64,000 bases of DNA from Streptomyces sp. Je 1-369 (GTDB lineage: Bacteria; Actinomycetota; Actinomycetes; Streptomycetales; Streptomycetaceae): positions 3,749,254-3,813,253 of the forward strand of contig NZ_CP101750.1 in the NCBI RefSeq assembly GCF_026810505.1. The letters are read 5' to 3'. The position numbers were made by a program, and so were the translations under genes. Numbering within the stretch: position 1 is the first letter of the stretch; each line of letters opens with the position of its first letter. The notes below the pieces were generated by a model. The model had not been told where the DNA came from. It searched no databases and was given only the letters and a program-made list of their open reading frames with translations. Shown in pieces: positions 47,970 through 56,407 of this stretch.

Positions 47970-48248
47970 CAAGCCGCGCATCTTTTTTCTTGACGGTGCA
48001 GTACCCTGTGGCGCCGCACGGGCGCCCGGATGCCATCGGAAGGCCCGGAGATGCAGGTCAGACCGGGCTTCGGTGGCTGATTCCTGCTGGAAGAGCGCGC
48101 CGCCGTTGGCTGCTCTTCCCTCGTGAAGACGGTCCGCGTCCCCCGTTGGTTGCTCAGGGCGCGCGACTCCGGTCCGCCGGTCTCCGCCCTGACCGTGTGC
48201 TCCGTTACGCGACGAGTAGTCATGTCCAGTCGATCGAAGTCGTTCCGC

Positions 48249-48323
48249 CCGTACGACCTCGACCCGTACGACCTCGACCCGTACGACCTCGACCCGTACG
48301 ACCTCGGCCTGTACGACCTCGCC
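48249..48323. repeat. 15-bp tandem repeat
   Basis: Five units of CCGTACGACCTCGAC with the last two diverged, 61 bp before the questin-oxidase-like gene. GTAC palindromes recur every 15 bp. Confidence 0.9.
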
Positions 48324-48383
48324 CCCGGGACCTAGGGCCCGCGACCGTTACCCGGCGCCAGGGCAGCCCCCTACCGTCCCCCC

Positions 48384-49415
48384 ATGAAACGCAGGAGCGA
48401 CAACACCACAGGCGCCCTCGACGAAGCCCTGGAGCGGCTGCACGCCACCGGACCGGAGCGTCTCGGGCGGCTCACCAATCACGCCCCGATGGCTGTCGAA
48501 GCGCTCGCCGCGCGTGGGCAGGCCGGTGCCGTTCACCGGTGGCTCGATCTTTACGGCCCGAAACTGGAGGAGTTTCCCGCGCCGGTGGAGCCGGTCACCG
48601 AGGCGAACCGGGCCGCCGCACTGGGTGACCCGCGCCGCGCCGCGGACTGGATCGCGTACTTCGGGAGGCGGATCGCGGAGCAGCCCTGGCGCGACGTGCT
48701 CGCCCAGTGGTGGCCTCGGCTGCTGCCCGGTCTGTACGGGGGCTCGACGCATCCCGTGATCCGGGTCGGCCACGCCGTGCGCACACTGGAGGAGCGCGGC
48801 GCGACCGGGCCCCGCCTCTCGGAGCTCGCCCACGGCCTCGGCTACTGGGCCGCCCGCCACCACCCGCTCACCGGCGTGACCGTACTGCCGGGCACTCACC
48901 GCACCGCCGCCGACAGCCTCGACGCCGTGCCGCCCATCGCGAACCGCGCGGACGGCGGTTTCCCCGCGCGGCTCGCCCGGGTCGAGCGGCTCCCGGCGTG
49001 GGCCGCCGCCGTGAACGACCCGGAGGAGGCGCGGCGCGGGCTTGTCGAGCTGGTGCGGGCGGCCACGCACCGGTACGCCACGCACGGCCACGGCGACGAG
49101 ACGATGCTGGTGCACGCGGCGACCGCGCCCAACGCCGTGCTGCGCGCCCTCCCCGCGCTCCCCCGCACCCTGTGGGCGCCGAGCCTGCACGCCGCGTGGA
49201 CCGCGTCGGCGGCGATCACGGCCATGTACGCGCCGGACGAGCCGGTGGCGTACGCCCCGCCGGGCACGATCACCGCCGAGGAGGTCTTCGAGCGGGCCGT
49301 GGTCCACGGCGACGAGCACGTCATCAAGCTGACGGACACGGCGCTGGACGTCGGCGACGAACGGGCTCTGGCGGCGGCGCTGCGAGCGGTCGAGCTGAGC
49401 GAGCCGCTCAGCTAG
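48384..49415 (+). CDS. questin-oxidase-like protein (DUF4243)
   Basis: Soluble 343-aa protein of the questin-oxidase-like family, named after a fungal Baeyer-Villiger-type oxidase. Bacterial members are uncharacterised. Helical His/Trp-rich segments include LTNHAPMAVEALAARGQAGAVHRWLDLY, LLPGLYGGSTHPVIRVGHAVR, LAHGLGYWAARH and VKHxx-type DEHVIKLTDTAL. Together they recall the conserved-His pattern of the family. ATG at 48384. The stop is inside the first unit of an 18-bp repeat array. No partner gene is evident. Confidence 0.75.
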   Translation: MKRRSDNTTGALDEALERLHATGPERLGRLTNHAPMAVEALAARGQAGAVHRWLDLYGPKLEEFPAPVEPVTEANRAAALGDPRRAADWIAYFGRRIAEQPWRDVLAQWWPRLLPGLYGGSTHPVIRVGHAVRTLEERGATGPRLSELAHGLGYWAARHHPLTGVTVLPGTHRTAADSLDAVPPIANRADGGFPARLARVERLPAWAAAVNDPEEARRGLVELVRAATHRYATHGHGDETMLVHAATAPNAVLRALPALPRTLWAPSLHAAWTASAAITAMYAPDEPVAYAPPGTITAEEVFERAVVHGDEHVIKLTDTALDVGDERALAAALRAVELSEPLS

Positions 49416-49528
49416 ACATCGCCGCTCAGCTAGACATCGCCGCTCAGCTGGGCACCACCGCTCAGCTAGACATCGCCGCTCGGCTGGGCACCACCGCTCA
49501 GCTAGGCATCGCCGCTCAGTTAGGCATC
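49403..49528. repeat. 18-bp tandem repeat array across stop codon
   Basis: Seven units close to GCCGCTCAGCTAGACATC, starting inside the last codons of the questin-oxidase-like gene and running toward the convergent dioxygenase gene. Most units carry a TAG in the frame of that gene. Confidence 0.93.
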
Positions 49529-49555
49529 CACTCGCCCGTCACCCGCCCACCCCCC

Positions 49556-50326
49556 TCACCCGAACTGCACCGACCTCTTCGCCAGCCCCATCCAGAACCC
49601 GTCGATCACACTGCGCTGCCCGCCCAGGTCCCCCGCCGCCTCGGCCGCGCCGAGCGTCACGAAGAGCGGCGCGAAGTGCTCCGTGCGCGGGTGGGCGAGC
49701 TGCCCCGCCGGGGACTTGTGTCCGAAGTCGAGCAGCGCGTCCACGTCGCCCGCCTCCAGCGCCTCGTACCCCCACGCGTCGAACTCCGCCGACCAGGACG
49801 GGATGCCGCCCTGTCGCAGCGCGGCCAGGTTGTGCGTGAAGAAGCCGCTGCCGACGATCAGGACGCCCTCGTCGCGCAGCGGCGCCAGCTTGCGGCCGAT
49901 GTCCATGAGGCGGCGCGGGTCGAGGGTCGGCAGGGAGATCTGGAGGACGGGAATGTCGGCGTCCGGGTACATCTCCACGAGCGGCACGTACGCGCCGTGG
50001 TCGAGCCCGCGGTCCGGCACGTCCTGGACGGGCGTGCCGGGGGCGTGCAGCAGTTTCCGTACGGAGGCGGCGAGTCCGGGGGCACCCGGCGCGGCGTACG
50101 TCACCTGGTAGTAGTGCTCGGGGAAGCCCCAGAAGTCGTATACGAGCGGCAGTGTCTCGGTGGCGGAGAGGGCGAGCGGGGCCTCCTCCCAGTGGGCGGA
50201 GACCATGAGGATCGCCTTCGGGCGCGGCAGCCCCGCGGACCAGGCGGCGAGCTCGCCGGGCCAGACCGGGTCGTCGGCGAGCGGCGGGGCGCCGTGGCTG
50301 AGATACAGGGCGGGCATGCGGGACAT
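49556..50326 (-). CDS. YgiD-type extradiol ring-cleavage (4,5-DOPA) dioxygenase
   Basis: Class III (LigB-fold) non-haem iron dioxygenase of 256 aa. Family signatures are YLSHGAPPLADDPVW (iron His), MVSAHWEEAPLALSATETLPLVYDFWGFPEHYY, DHGAYVPLVEMYPDADIPVLQISLP and SGFFTHNLAALRQG. It likely opens catechol-type rings, and DOPA 4,5-cleavage is the reference activity. It diverges from a MarR-type gene with two TTGAA-type dyads between, so it is probably induced by its own phenolic substrate. Confidence 0.9.
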   Translation of the reverse strand: MSRMPALYLSHGAPPLADDPVWPGELAAWSAGLPRPKAILMVSAHWEEAPLALSATETLPLVYDFWGFPEHYYQVTYAAPGAPGLAASVRKLLHAPGTPVQDVPDRGLDHGAYVPLVEMYPDADIPVLQISLPTLDPRRLMDIGRKLAPLRDEGVLIVGSGFFTHNLAALRQGGIPSWSAEFDAWGYEALEAGDVDALLDFGHKSPAGQLAHPRTEHFAPLFVTLGAAEAAGDLGGQRSVIDGFWMGLAKRSVQFG

Positions 50327-50381
50327 CGCGCACCTCCGGCGAGCGGACTACCAAGACGCTTGAAGAAGCACTTGCAGGGTT

Positions 50382-50397
50382 ACTTGAAAGCTCAAGT
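50382..50397. promoter_or_regulatory. MarR operator dyad
   Basis: ACTTGA-AAGC-TCAAGT, perfect 16-bp inverted repeat in the dioxygenase/MarR divergent region. A related TTCAAAGTTCAA is at 50426-50437. Confidence 0.7.
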
Positions 50398-50449
50398 TTT
50401 ACGTCGCAATCGTACGACTGGTTTGTTCAAAGTTCAAGGAACGACCTCG

Positions 50450-50463
50450 TACAGTGGGGTACA
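50450..50463 (+). promoter_or_regulatory. -10 box of leaderless MarR mRNA
   Basis: TACAGT at 50450-50455, 7 nt before the ATG. The TTCAA-type element at 50425-50439 would cover the -35 side, allowing autoregulation. Confidence 0.5.
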
Positions 50464-50978
50464 TGGATACGGCAGCGACCCCTTCCCCGGCCGGTGAGCC
50501 GCGTTGGCTGGACGGCGACGAGCAGCGCGTCTGGCGGGTCTACCTTCAGGCGACCACTCTTCTCGACGATTACCTCGACCGTCAGTTGCAGCGCGACGCG
50601 GGCATGCCCCACGTGTACTACGGCCTGCTGGTCCAGTTGTCCGACGCCCCCCGGCGGCGACTGCGGATGACCGAGCTGGCCAAGACCATGAAGATCACCC
50701 GGTCCCGCCTCTCGCACGCGATCGCCCGCCTGGAGAAGAGCGGCTGGGTGCGCCGCGAGGACTGCCCCTCCGACAAGCGCGGGCAGCTGGCGATCCTGAC
50801 CGACGAGGGGTTCGCGGTGCTCAGCAGGACCGCGCCCGGCCACGTCACCGCCGTACGCCAGGCCCTCTTCGACCGGCTCACCCCGGAACAGCAGAAGTCC
50901 CTCGGCGAGATCATGAAGATCGTCGCCGAGGGACTTCAGCCCGAGGAGGCCGGGGCAGACCTCCCCTGGCTCCGCTAG
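50463..50978 (+). CDS. MarR-family regulator
   Basis: 171-aa winged-helix repressor. Central HTH: DAPRRRLRMTELAKTMKITRSRLSHAIARLEKSGWVRREDCPSDKRGQLAILTDEGFAVL. No redox-sensing Cys near the N-terminus, so a small-molecule ligand is more likely than peroxide. ATG at 50463 behind a leaderless promoter. It is probably the repressor of the divergent extradiol dioxygenase. A convergent MFS gene stops 20 bp past its own stop. Confidence 0.9.
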   Translation: MDTAATPSPAGEPRWLDGDEQRVWRVYLQATTLLDDYLDRQLQRDAGMPHVYYGLLVQLSDAPRRRLRMTELAKTMKITRSRLSHAIARLEKSGWVRREDCPSDKRGQLAILTDEGFAVLSRTAPGHVTAVRQALFDRLTPEQQKSLGEIMKIVAEGLQPEEAGADLPWLR

Positions 50979-50997
50979 GTGCCGCCTACGACCCGGG

Positions 50998-52533
50998 TCA
51001 GTGGGCCATCACCGGAATCTTGACCTCGTCCTCGACACCGTCCGACGTGTCGCCGGAAGCCGACGGGCCGCCCTGGGCGCCGGTGGTGATGAACGTGGCC
51101 GCGATCAGCGCGGAGACCGCGAGGATTCCGACCGCCCACCAGATGGCGCTGGTGTAGCCCTCGACCATGGCCTGCGCCTGGAGGAGCTTCGGGTTGGTGG
51201 CGCCGGCCGCGTGGTCCGTGAGGTACGCGGTGGTCGCGGAGGCCGCGATGGTGTTCAGGAGGGCCGTGCCGATGGCGCCGCCGACCTGCTGCGAGGTGTT
51301 GACCATCGCGGAGGCGACACCGGCGTCACGGGCCTCGACGCCGTGCGTGGCCAGGGACATGGCAGGCATGAACGCCGTACCCATACCGAGGCCCAGCATC
51401 AGCTGCGCGGGCAGGATCAGACCGGTGTAGGAGCTGCCGATCTCCAGCTGCGTCAGGAGCAGCATGCCGACCGCGGCGAGCAGGAAGCCCGGGGCCATCA
51501 GCAGCCGCGGCGCGACGCGGGTCATCAGACGGGCACCGATCTGCGTGGAGCCCGCGATCATGCCGACCATCATCGGCAGGAACGCGAAGCCGGTCTTGAC
51601 CGGCGAGTAGCCCTGCACGATCTGCAGGTAGTACGTGAGGAACAGGAACAGGCCGAACATCGCGATGACCGCGAGGCCGAGCGACATGTAGACGCCGCCG
51701 CGGTTGCGCTCGGTCAGGACGCGCAGCGGCAGCAGCGGCGACTTGACCTTGGCCTCGGTGAGGACGAACGCGGCGAGCAGCACGGCCGAGGCGACGAACA
51801 TCGTGATCGTCACGGAGTCCGACCAGCCCGCGGACTCGGCGCGGGTGAAGCCGTAGACCAGCGCGACCAGACCGAGGGTGGAGAGGACCACGCCGGGGAT
51901 GTCGAGCGGCGAGCGGTTGCGGCCGCCGGCCGGCTCACGGATGACGAAGTACGCGCCCAGGGCGGCGACCACCGCGAACGGGATGTTCACGAAGAAGGTC
52001 CAGCGCCAGTTCAGGTACTCGGTGAGGAAGCCGCCGAGGATCAGACCGACGGCGCCGCCACCACCGGCGATCGCGCCGTAGATGCCGAAGGCCTTGGCGC
52101 GCTCCTTGGCGTCGGTGAACATCACCGCGAGCAGCGAGAGGGCGGCGGGCGCGAGCAGCGCGCCGAACACGCCCTGCAAGGCGCGGGCGCCCAGCATCAT
52201 GGCCTCGCCGGTCGCGGCGCCGCCGAGCGCGGAGGCCCCGGCGAAACCGATCAGGCCGGTCACGAAGGTGCGCTTGCGGCCCCACAGGTCGGCGATGCGG
52301 CCGCCGAAGAGCAGCAGACCGCCGAAGGCGAGCGCGTAGGCCGTGATGACCCACTGGCGGTTGCCGTCGGATATGCCGAGGTCCTGCTGCGCGGAGGGCA
52401 GCGCGATGTTCACGATGGTCGCGTCGAGGACGACCATCAGCTGGGCGAGCGCGATGAAGACGAGCGCCTTCCAGCGGTTGGTGTCGGGCCCTGTGTCGGG
52501 CCTGAGGGATGTTTGGGACATGGGAGTAGCCAC
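50998..52533 (-). CDS. MFS transporter, DHA2 (EmrB/QacA) type
   Basis: Efflux permease of 511 aa, about 14 helices. It shows FIALAQLMVVLDATIVNIALPSAQQDLGI with the TM1 Asp, GGRIADLWGRKRTFVTG, and WRWTFFVNIPFAVVAALGAYF. The first Met is at 52521 and a GTG start at 52533 is also possible. Co-directional and 77 bp downstream of a TetR gene, so likely one operon repressed by that TetR. Probably exports an antibiotic or toxic metabolite. Confidence 0.9.
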   Translation of the reverse strand: MATPMSQTSLRPDTGPDTNRWKALVFIALAQLMVVLDATIVNIALPSAQQDLGISDGNRQWVITAYALAFGGLLLFGGRIADLWGRKRTFVTGLIGFAGASALGGAATGEAMMLGARALQGVFGALLAPAALSLLAVMFTDAKERAKAFGIYGAIAGGGGAVGLILGGFLTEYLNWRWTFFVNIPFAVVAALGAYFVIREPAGGRNRSPLDIPGVVLSTLGLVALVYGFTRAESAGWSDSVTITMFVASAVLLAAFVLTEAKVKSPLLPLRVLTERNRGGVYMSLGLAVIAMFGLFLFLTYYLQIVQGYSPVKTGFAFLPMMVGMIAGSTQIGARLMTRVAPRLLMAPGFLLAAVGMLLLTQLEIGSSYTGLILPAQLMLGLGMGTAFMPAMSLATHGVEARDAGVASAMVNTSQQVGGAIGTALLNTIAASATTAYLTDHAAGATNPKLLQAQAMVEGYTSAIWWAVGILAVSALIAATFITTGAQGGPSASGDTSDGVEDEVKIPVMAH

Positions 52534-52610
52534 CTAGCGGTACGGAGTGGTGAAAGAGGTACGGAAAGCGAAAATCTGAGGGGAGGACGACGCGGGCACG
52601 CGGTTCTCGG

Positions 52611-53267
52611 TCAGTGCTGCCGGAGGTCCTCCAGCGTCGCGGCCGCCCCCGGGAGCTCGGACCGGGCGGGCGCCATCAGGCCGTCGAGGAACAGCTGCAG
52701 ATGGCGGTGGATGAAGCGGTCCATGCTCGGGCAGGCCGTGCCCGGCAGCGGCCGGGTGAGCTGGGAGAGGGCGACCATCAGGTCACCGACGGCGATGTCG
52801 GTGCGCAGCTGGCCGGCCTCGCGGGCCCGCTCCATGAGGCCTTCGATGGAGTGCTCGAGCCGCTCGCGGGAGTCGAGCAGGTCGGGGTGGAAGGGGTCGA
52901 AGTCGGCCGACAGCATCGGGCACATGGCCCCGATGCGTTCCTCGGCCGCGGCGTGCACGAAGGTGCGCAGCGCGCCGAACGAGGCGCTCGCGTCGGCGTC
53001 CGCCGTGGCGATGCCCTGCTCGGCGTGGGCCGCGACGCGGTCCGTCACCGAGAGGACGACCTGCCGCACCAGTTCGGCGCGGTCGGCGAAGTGACGGTAG
53101 ACCGTGGCGTTGCCGACGCCGGCCCGGCGCGCGACCTCGTCGAGGGGTACGTCCGGTCCGTACTCCACGAACATCTCGCGTGCGGCGGCGACGATCCGCT
53201 CCCGGTTGCGCAGGGCGTCGGCCCGCGGTCGCGGGCTTCGGCGCTGCGGGGCGGTGGCGGTGTCCAC
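52611..53267 (-). CDS. TetR-family regulator of MFS operon
   Basis: 218-aa repressor. HTH: ALRNRERIVAAAREMFVEYGPDVPLDEVARRAGVGNATVYRHFADRAELV. The ligand domain is of the common actinobacterial efflux-regulator type (AAEERIGAMCPML, LMVALSQLTRPLPG). GTG start at 53267. Two GGGGA...TCCCC dyads upstream of the gene are probable autoregulatory operators. Confidence 0.9.
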   Translation of the reverse strand: MDTATAPQRRSPRPRADALRNRERIVAAAREMFVEYGPDVPLDEVARRAGVGNATVYRHFADRAELVRQVVLSVTDRVAAHAEQGIATADADASASFGALRTFVHAAAEERIGAMCPMLSADFDPFHPDLLDSRERLEHSIEGLMERAREAGQLRTDIAVGDLMVALSQLTRPLPGTACPSMDRFIHRHLQLFLDGLMAPARSELPGAAATLEDLRQH

Positions 53268-53319
53268 GGCTGCTCCTCGTATGTCGGCGTAGGTCTGGGT
53301 CGAAGTCGTTCCGCGATGT

Positions 53320-53334
53320 GGGGAGTGACTCCCC
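53320..53334. promoter_or_regulatory. TetR operator 1, perfect dyad
   Basis: GGGGAGT-G-ACTCCCC, 53 nt upstream of the TetR start codon. Confidence 0.65.
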
Positions 53335-53358
53335 GTTTCACGCGGACACAGTGCTAAA

Positions 53359-53375
53359 CGGGGAGACAGTCCCCG
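53359..53375. promoter_or_regulatory. TetR operator 2
   Basis: CGGGGA-GACAG-TCCCCG with perfect 6-bp arms, centred about 40 bp from operator 1. The two flank the presumed TetR-MFS promoter, fitting autorepression. Confidence 0.6.
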
Positions 53376-53543
53376 GATATTTCCCGCAGCCCGACTTAAT
53401 GCCTGTGAGCCGGGTCACACCTCGCGCGGGCAAGAAACCCACGATCGGTCGCACCCAACGAGCGCCCCCGCACCCCCCGGCGGAGGGTGATCGAACAGGG
53501 TGCAGCCAGGACCGGCGGCTGCCGCGGAGCGGAAGGCCCATGC

Positions 53544-54848
53544 ATGCAGCAGCCGACCTGGCGCCGGATACGCCCCGCCCGCCCGGGCATCGGCCCCGCC
53601 CGCCGGGGCATCGCCCTCGGGTCCGTCGCCGCGATCGCCCTCGCGGTCACCACGTCGGCGAGCACCGGACGCCTGATGGAGGGCGCGCAGAGCGCCGCGG
53701 GCCCGGTGTCCCTGGCCCGCGGCACCACCCTCGGGCCCTGCATGATCAGCGGCACGATGGGCGTACAGATGTCGGAGGGCGTGCCCACCCCGCCCGGCTA
53801 CTCCCGCTCCACCGGCACCGTCCGCGCCCTGAACCTCATGGTCGACTTCTCGGACGCGCCCGGTCAGGGCAGCGCGATGGACCGTCTCGCGGAGTTCTTC
53901 CCGCAGACCTCGGAGTGGTTCCGCACCAGTTCGTACGGGCGCCTCGACTACCGCCCCGAGTCCCCCCTGCCGGACTGGCTGCGGATGCCGAAGTCGTTCA
54001 AGGAGTACGGGATAGAGCGCGGCGCCCCCTTCGATCCCGGCTACCGCACGCTGGTCGAGGACATCGTGGCGGCCGCCGACCCCGACGTGGACTTCCGTGC
54101 GTACGACCTGGTGAACATCCTGATCACCCCGAACGCGGGCCCCTCGGCCCTCGACACCGTCCTGTCGGTGACCTTCGCGGGCAACCACGAGGCGCCGGTC
54201 GCGGACGGCGTCCCCGTCTCCAACGCGTCCTTCGTCTACAGCCGCCAGGACGACGGCTCGGGCAGCTACCGGGAGACGGGCTACCGCGTCCTGCCGCACG
54301 AGAACGGCCACGTCTTCGGCCTGCCCGACCTGTACACACAGGACGGCGGCGGCGCGGTCGGCCACTGGGACATCATGAGCGAGGACTGGGGCGCCAACAA
54401 CGACCTGCTGGCCTGGCACAAGTGGAAGCTGGGCTGGCTCGACGACGACCAGATCGGCTGCGCGTCGAGCTCCGGCACGACCGAGCACACCCTGTCCCCG
54501 GTGGCCCGTTCCGGCGGCACGAAGCTGGCGTTCGCCCCGCTGGGCGAGAAGACGGGGTTCGCGATCGAGGCCCGCACCCGCGGCGGCAACGACGAGGCGG
54601 TCTGCAAGCCGGGCGTCCTCGTCTACCGCGTGGACGCGGAGGTCGACACGGGCCACGGCCCGGTCACGGTCTCCGACGCGACCCCCGACAGCGGCGGCTG
54701 CACGCGCCGCCCCAACGTCCACGCGGAGCTCTCCGACGCGACGTACGGCATCGGCGAGACCTTCACCGACCGCAAGACGGGAGTGCGGGTCACGGTGGCC
54801 GGGGTGACGGACGACGGCGACTACCGCGTGCACGTCACGCGGCCGTAG
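53544..54848 (+). CDS. secreted M6-family zinc metalloprotease
   Basis: Exported protease of 434 aa related to immune inhibitor A (M6). An Arg-rich N-terminus precedes a hydrophobic signal segment (GIALGSVAAIALAVTTSAS). Zinc motif HENGHVFGLPD begins at His252 (HExxHxxGxxD), followed by the Met-turn region WDIMSEDWGANND. The N-terminal propeptide-like part includes RALNLMVDFSDAPGQ and FPQTSEWFRTSSYGRLDYRPE. Four Cys could form disulphides. ATG at 53544 with GGAAGG 7 nt upstream. Probably a nutrient-scavenging or developmental protease. Confidence 0.9.
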   Translation: MQQPTWRRIRPARPGIGPARRGIALGSVAAIALAVTTSASTGRLMEGAQSAAGPVSLARGTTLGPCMISGTMGVQMSEGVPTPPGYSRSTGTVRALNLMVDFSDAPGQGSAMDRLAEFFPQTSEWFRTSSYGRLDYRPESPLPDWLRMPKSFKEYGIERGAPFDPGYRTLVEDIVAAADPDVDFRAYDLVNILITPNAGPSALDTVLSVTFAGNHEAPVADGVPVSNASFVYSRQDDGSGSYRETGYRVLPHENGHVFGLPDLYTQDGGGAVGHWDIMSEDWGANNDLLAWHKWKLGWLDDDQIGCASSSGTTEHTLSPVARSGGTKLAFAPLGEKTGFAIEARTRGGNDEAVCKPGVLVYRVDAEVDTGHGPVTVSDATPDSGGCTRRPNVHAELSDATYGIGETFTDRKTGVRVTVAGVTDDGDYRVHVTRP

Positions 54849-56007
54849 CGTCGCCGCTCCCGGGCAGCGCGCCGGGGACGGTCTGCCGCACCTGCCGCAG
54901 GAAGGCGGCGTTGCTGGGCGTCTTGCGGATGCGGTCGAGCAGAGCTTCGAACGAGCTCTGCCCGTGCAGGGCCCGTCGGAGCCCGCGTACGGCACTCAAC
55001 TCCACGTCGTCGACGAGCAGTTCCTCCCTCCGCGTACCGGAAGGGGTGATGTCGATGGCCGGGAAGACGCGCCGGGCGGAGAGGGTGCGGTCGAGCCGGA
55101 GCTCCATGTTGCCGGTGCTCTTGAGCTCCTCGAAGTAGTAGTCGTCGGCGCGCGACCCGGTGTCCACGAGGACGGTCGCGAGCATCGTCAGGGAGCCGCC
55201 CTCCTCGGCGAGGCGCGCGGCGCCGAAGAGCCGCTTCGGCCCCTGCACGGCTGTCGCGTCGACGCCGCCGCTGAGCGTACGGCCGCTGCCGGTCGCCGCG
55301 TTGTTGTACGCACGGCACAGCCGCGTCAGCGAGTCGAAGAGCATGACGACGTCCCGCCCCTCCTCGACCATGCGCTTGGCGCGCTCGACGGCGAGCTCGG
55401 CGAGGGCGATGTGCTCCTTGGCAGGCCGGTCGAAGGTCGAGGCGAGCACCTCGCCGCGGACCGAGCGCCGCATGTCGGTGACCTCCTCTGGCCGTTCGTC
55501 GAGGAGGACGACCATGAGGTGGCACTCGGGGTGGTTGCGGGCGACGGCGGCGGCGATCTGCTGGAGCAGCACGGTCTTGCCGGTCTTAGGCGGGGCGACG
55601 ATCAGCCCGCGCTGCCCCTTGCCGACGGGGGCGACGAGGTCGACGAGCCGCCCGGCGACGGGCCCGCCCTCGGTCTCCAGGCGGAGCCGTTCGCGGGGGT
55701 GCAGCGGGGTGAGGTCCCGGAACCGGGGCCGTGCGCGCAGGGTTGCGGTGGCGTACCCGTTGACGCGTTCGACTCCGGCGAGCACGCGGGGTTTCCCGCA
55801 GACGCCCTCGACGAAGTCGCCGGAGCGGAGCCCGAGTTGGCGTACGAGTGAGGCGGGCACCTGCACGTCGCCGTCGCCCGGCTGGCAGCCGGGCCCCCGG
55901 AGGAACCCGCGCCCTTCGCGGACGATGTCGAGAACTCCGGTGCAGGAAGGTTCAGTTGACGAGGCAGCGACAGCCTGTGAAGGCTTTTCGATGGTTGTGG
56001 CAGTCAT
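54835..56007 (-). CDS. short Rho-type transcription termination factor (paralogue)
   Basis: Hexameric ATP-dependent RNA translocase of the Rho family, 390 aa. RNA-binding CSD-like domain at 22-100 (GVLDIVREGRGFLR). Walker A APPKTGKT at 138-145, DERPEEVTDMRRSV, Walker B VVMLFDSLTRLCRAYN, and R-/Q-loop region GGVDATAVQGPKRLFGAARLAEEGGSLT. Housekeeping Rho in streptomycetes is far longer because of an N-terminal insertion, so this is a compact second copy. It diverges from dhbA with two iron boxes between. The ATG at 56007 has GAGGGTCC upstream. Tail overlaps the 3' end of the protease gene by 14 bp. Confidence 0.88.
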   Translation of the reverse strand: MTATTIEKPSQAVAASSTEPSCTGVLDIVREGRGFLRGPGCQPGDGDVQVPASLVRQLGLRSGDFVEGVCGKPRVLAGVERVNGYATATLRARPRFRDLTPLHPRERLRLETEGGPVAGRLVDLVAPVGKGQRGLIVAPPKTGKTVLLQQIAAAVARNHPECHLMVVLLDERPEEVTDMRRSVRGEVLASTFDRPAKEHIALAELAVERAKRMVEEGRDVVMLFDSLTRLCRAYNNAATGSGRTLSGGVDATAVQGPKRLFGAARLAEEGGSLTMLATVLVDTGSRADDYYFEELKSTGNMELRLDRTLSARRVFPAIDITPSGTRREELLVDDVELSAVRGLRRALHGQSSFEALLDRIRKTPSNAAFLRQVRQTVPGALPGSGDATAA

Positions 56008-56292
56008 AATGAGGGTCCTTTCGCGACATGCGAAGAAGAGGGCCCGGCGGGACGGCATTGACCACGTCCCGTGCGACGGGCGGAAGGAAACTGCTGCGCG
56101 AGTGTTCGGCCGGCAGTACGGAGAACTGAGCGGGTCGCACACAGAAAGCGACCTGAGAGATCCCGGCCCCGGTGAACCGGGGGAAGGGGTGACGGTACGG
56201 GCGCCCAGGACAGGGCGTACACACGTACCTCTCGGAAGGTAGCACAGGGACGGTCGGCCGGGACAGACCCGACGGCCCCAGTTGTTTCGCTA

Positions 56293-56311
56293 TAAGGTAA
56301 GCCTCACCTAA
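56293..56311. promoter_or_regulatory. iron box (DmdR/DtxR type), rho-proximal
   Basis: TAAGGTAAGCCTCACCTAA, 16 of 19 matches to the consensus TTAGGTTAGCCTAACCTAA. It is nearer the Rho-paralogue gene (286 bp from its ATG). Confidence 0.75.
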
Positions 56312-56363
56312 GCCAGCGATCGGCCATGATCGGCCCCGCAAACCTCTCCCTAAAGCTCATACG

Positions 56364-56382
56364 TTAGGTTAGCCTTACCTAA
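56364..56382. promoter_or_regulatory. iron box (DmdR/DtxR type), dhb-proximal
   Basis: TTAGGTTAGCCTTACCTAA, 18 of 19 matches to the consensus. 25 bp before the dhbA ATG. Iron-replete repression of the dhb operon by a DmdR1-type protein is expected. Confidence 0.92.
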
Positions 56383-56407
56383 CGAGTTGGGGGAGGTCGC
56401 TCACACC

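Larger units (their letters stand above)
47850..48383. other. hrdD upstream region, 534 bp, repeat-bearing
   Basis: Holds the hrdD leader, the sigma-R promoter match, and further right a 15-bp repeat array (48249-48323). A frame at 48123-48335 would give about 70 aa ending in PYDLD repeats, but it lacks a good start signal and I do not accept it as a gene. Confidence 0.4.

Noticed and set aside
48123..48335. Possible 70-aa peptide with PYDLD pentapeptide repeats
   Set aside because: The repeat is explained by the 15-bp DNA array. There is no Shine-Dalgarno or leaderless promoter, and the sequence before the repeat is not protein-like. It could be revisited with transcript data.
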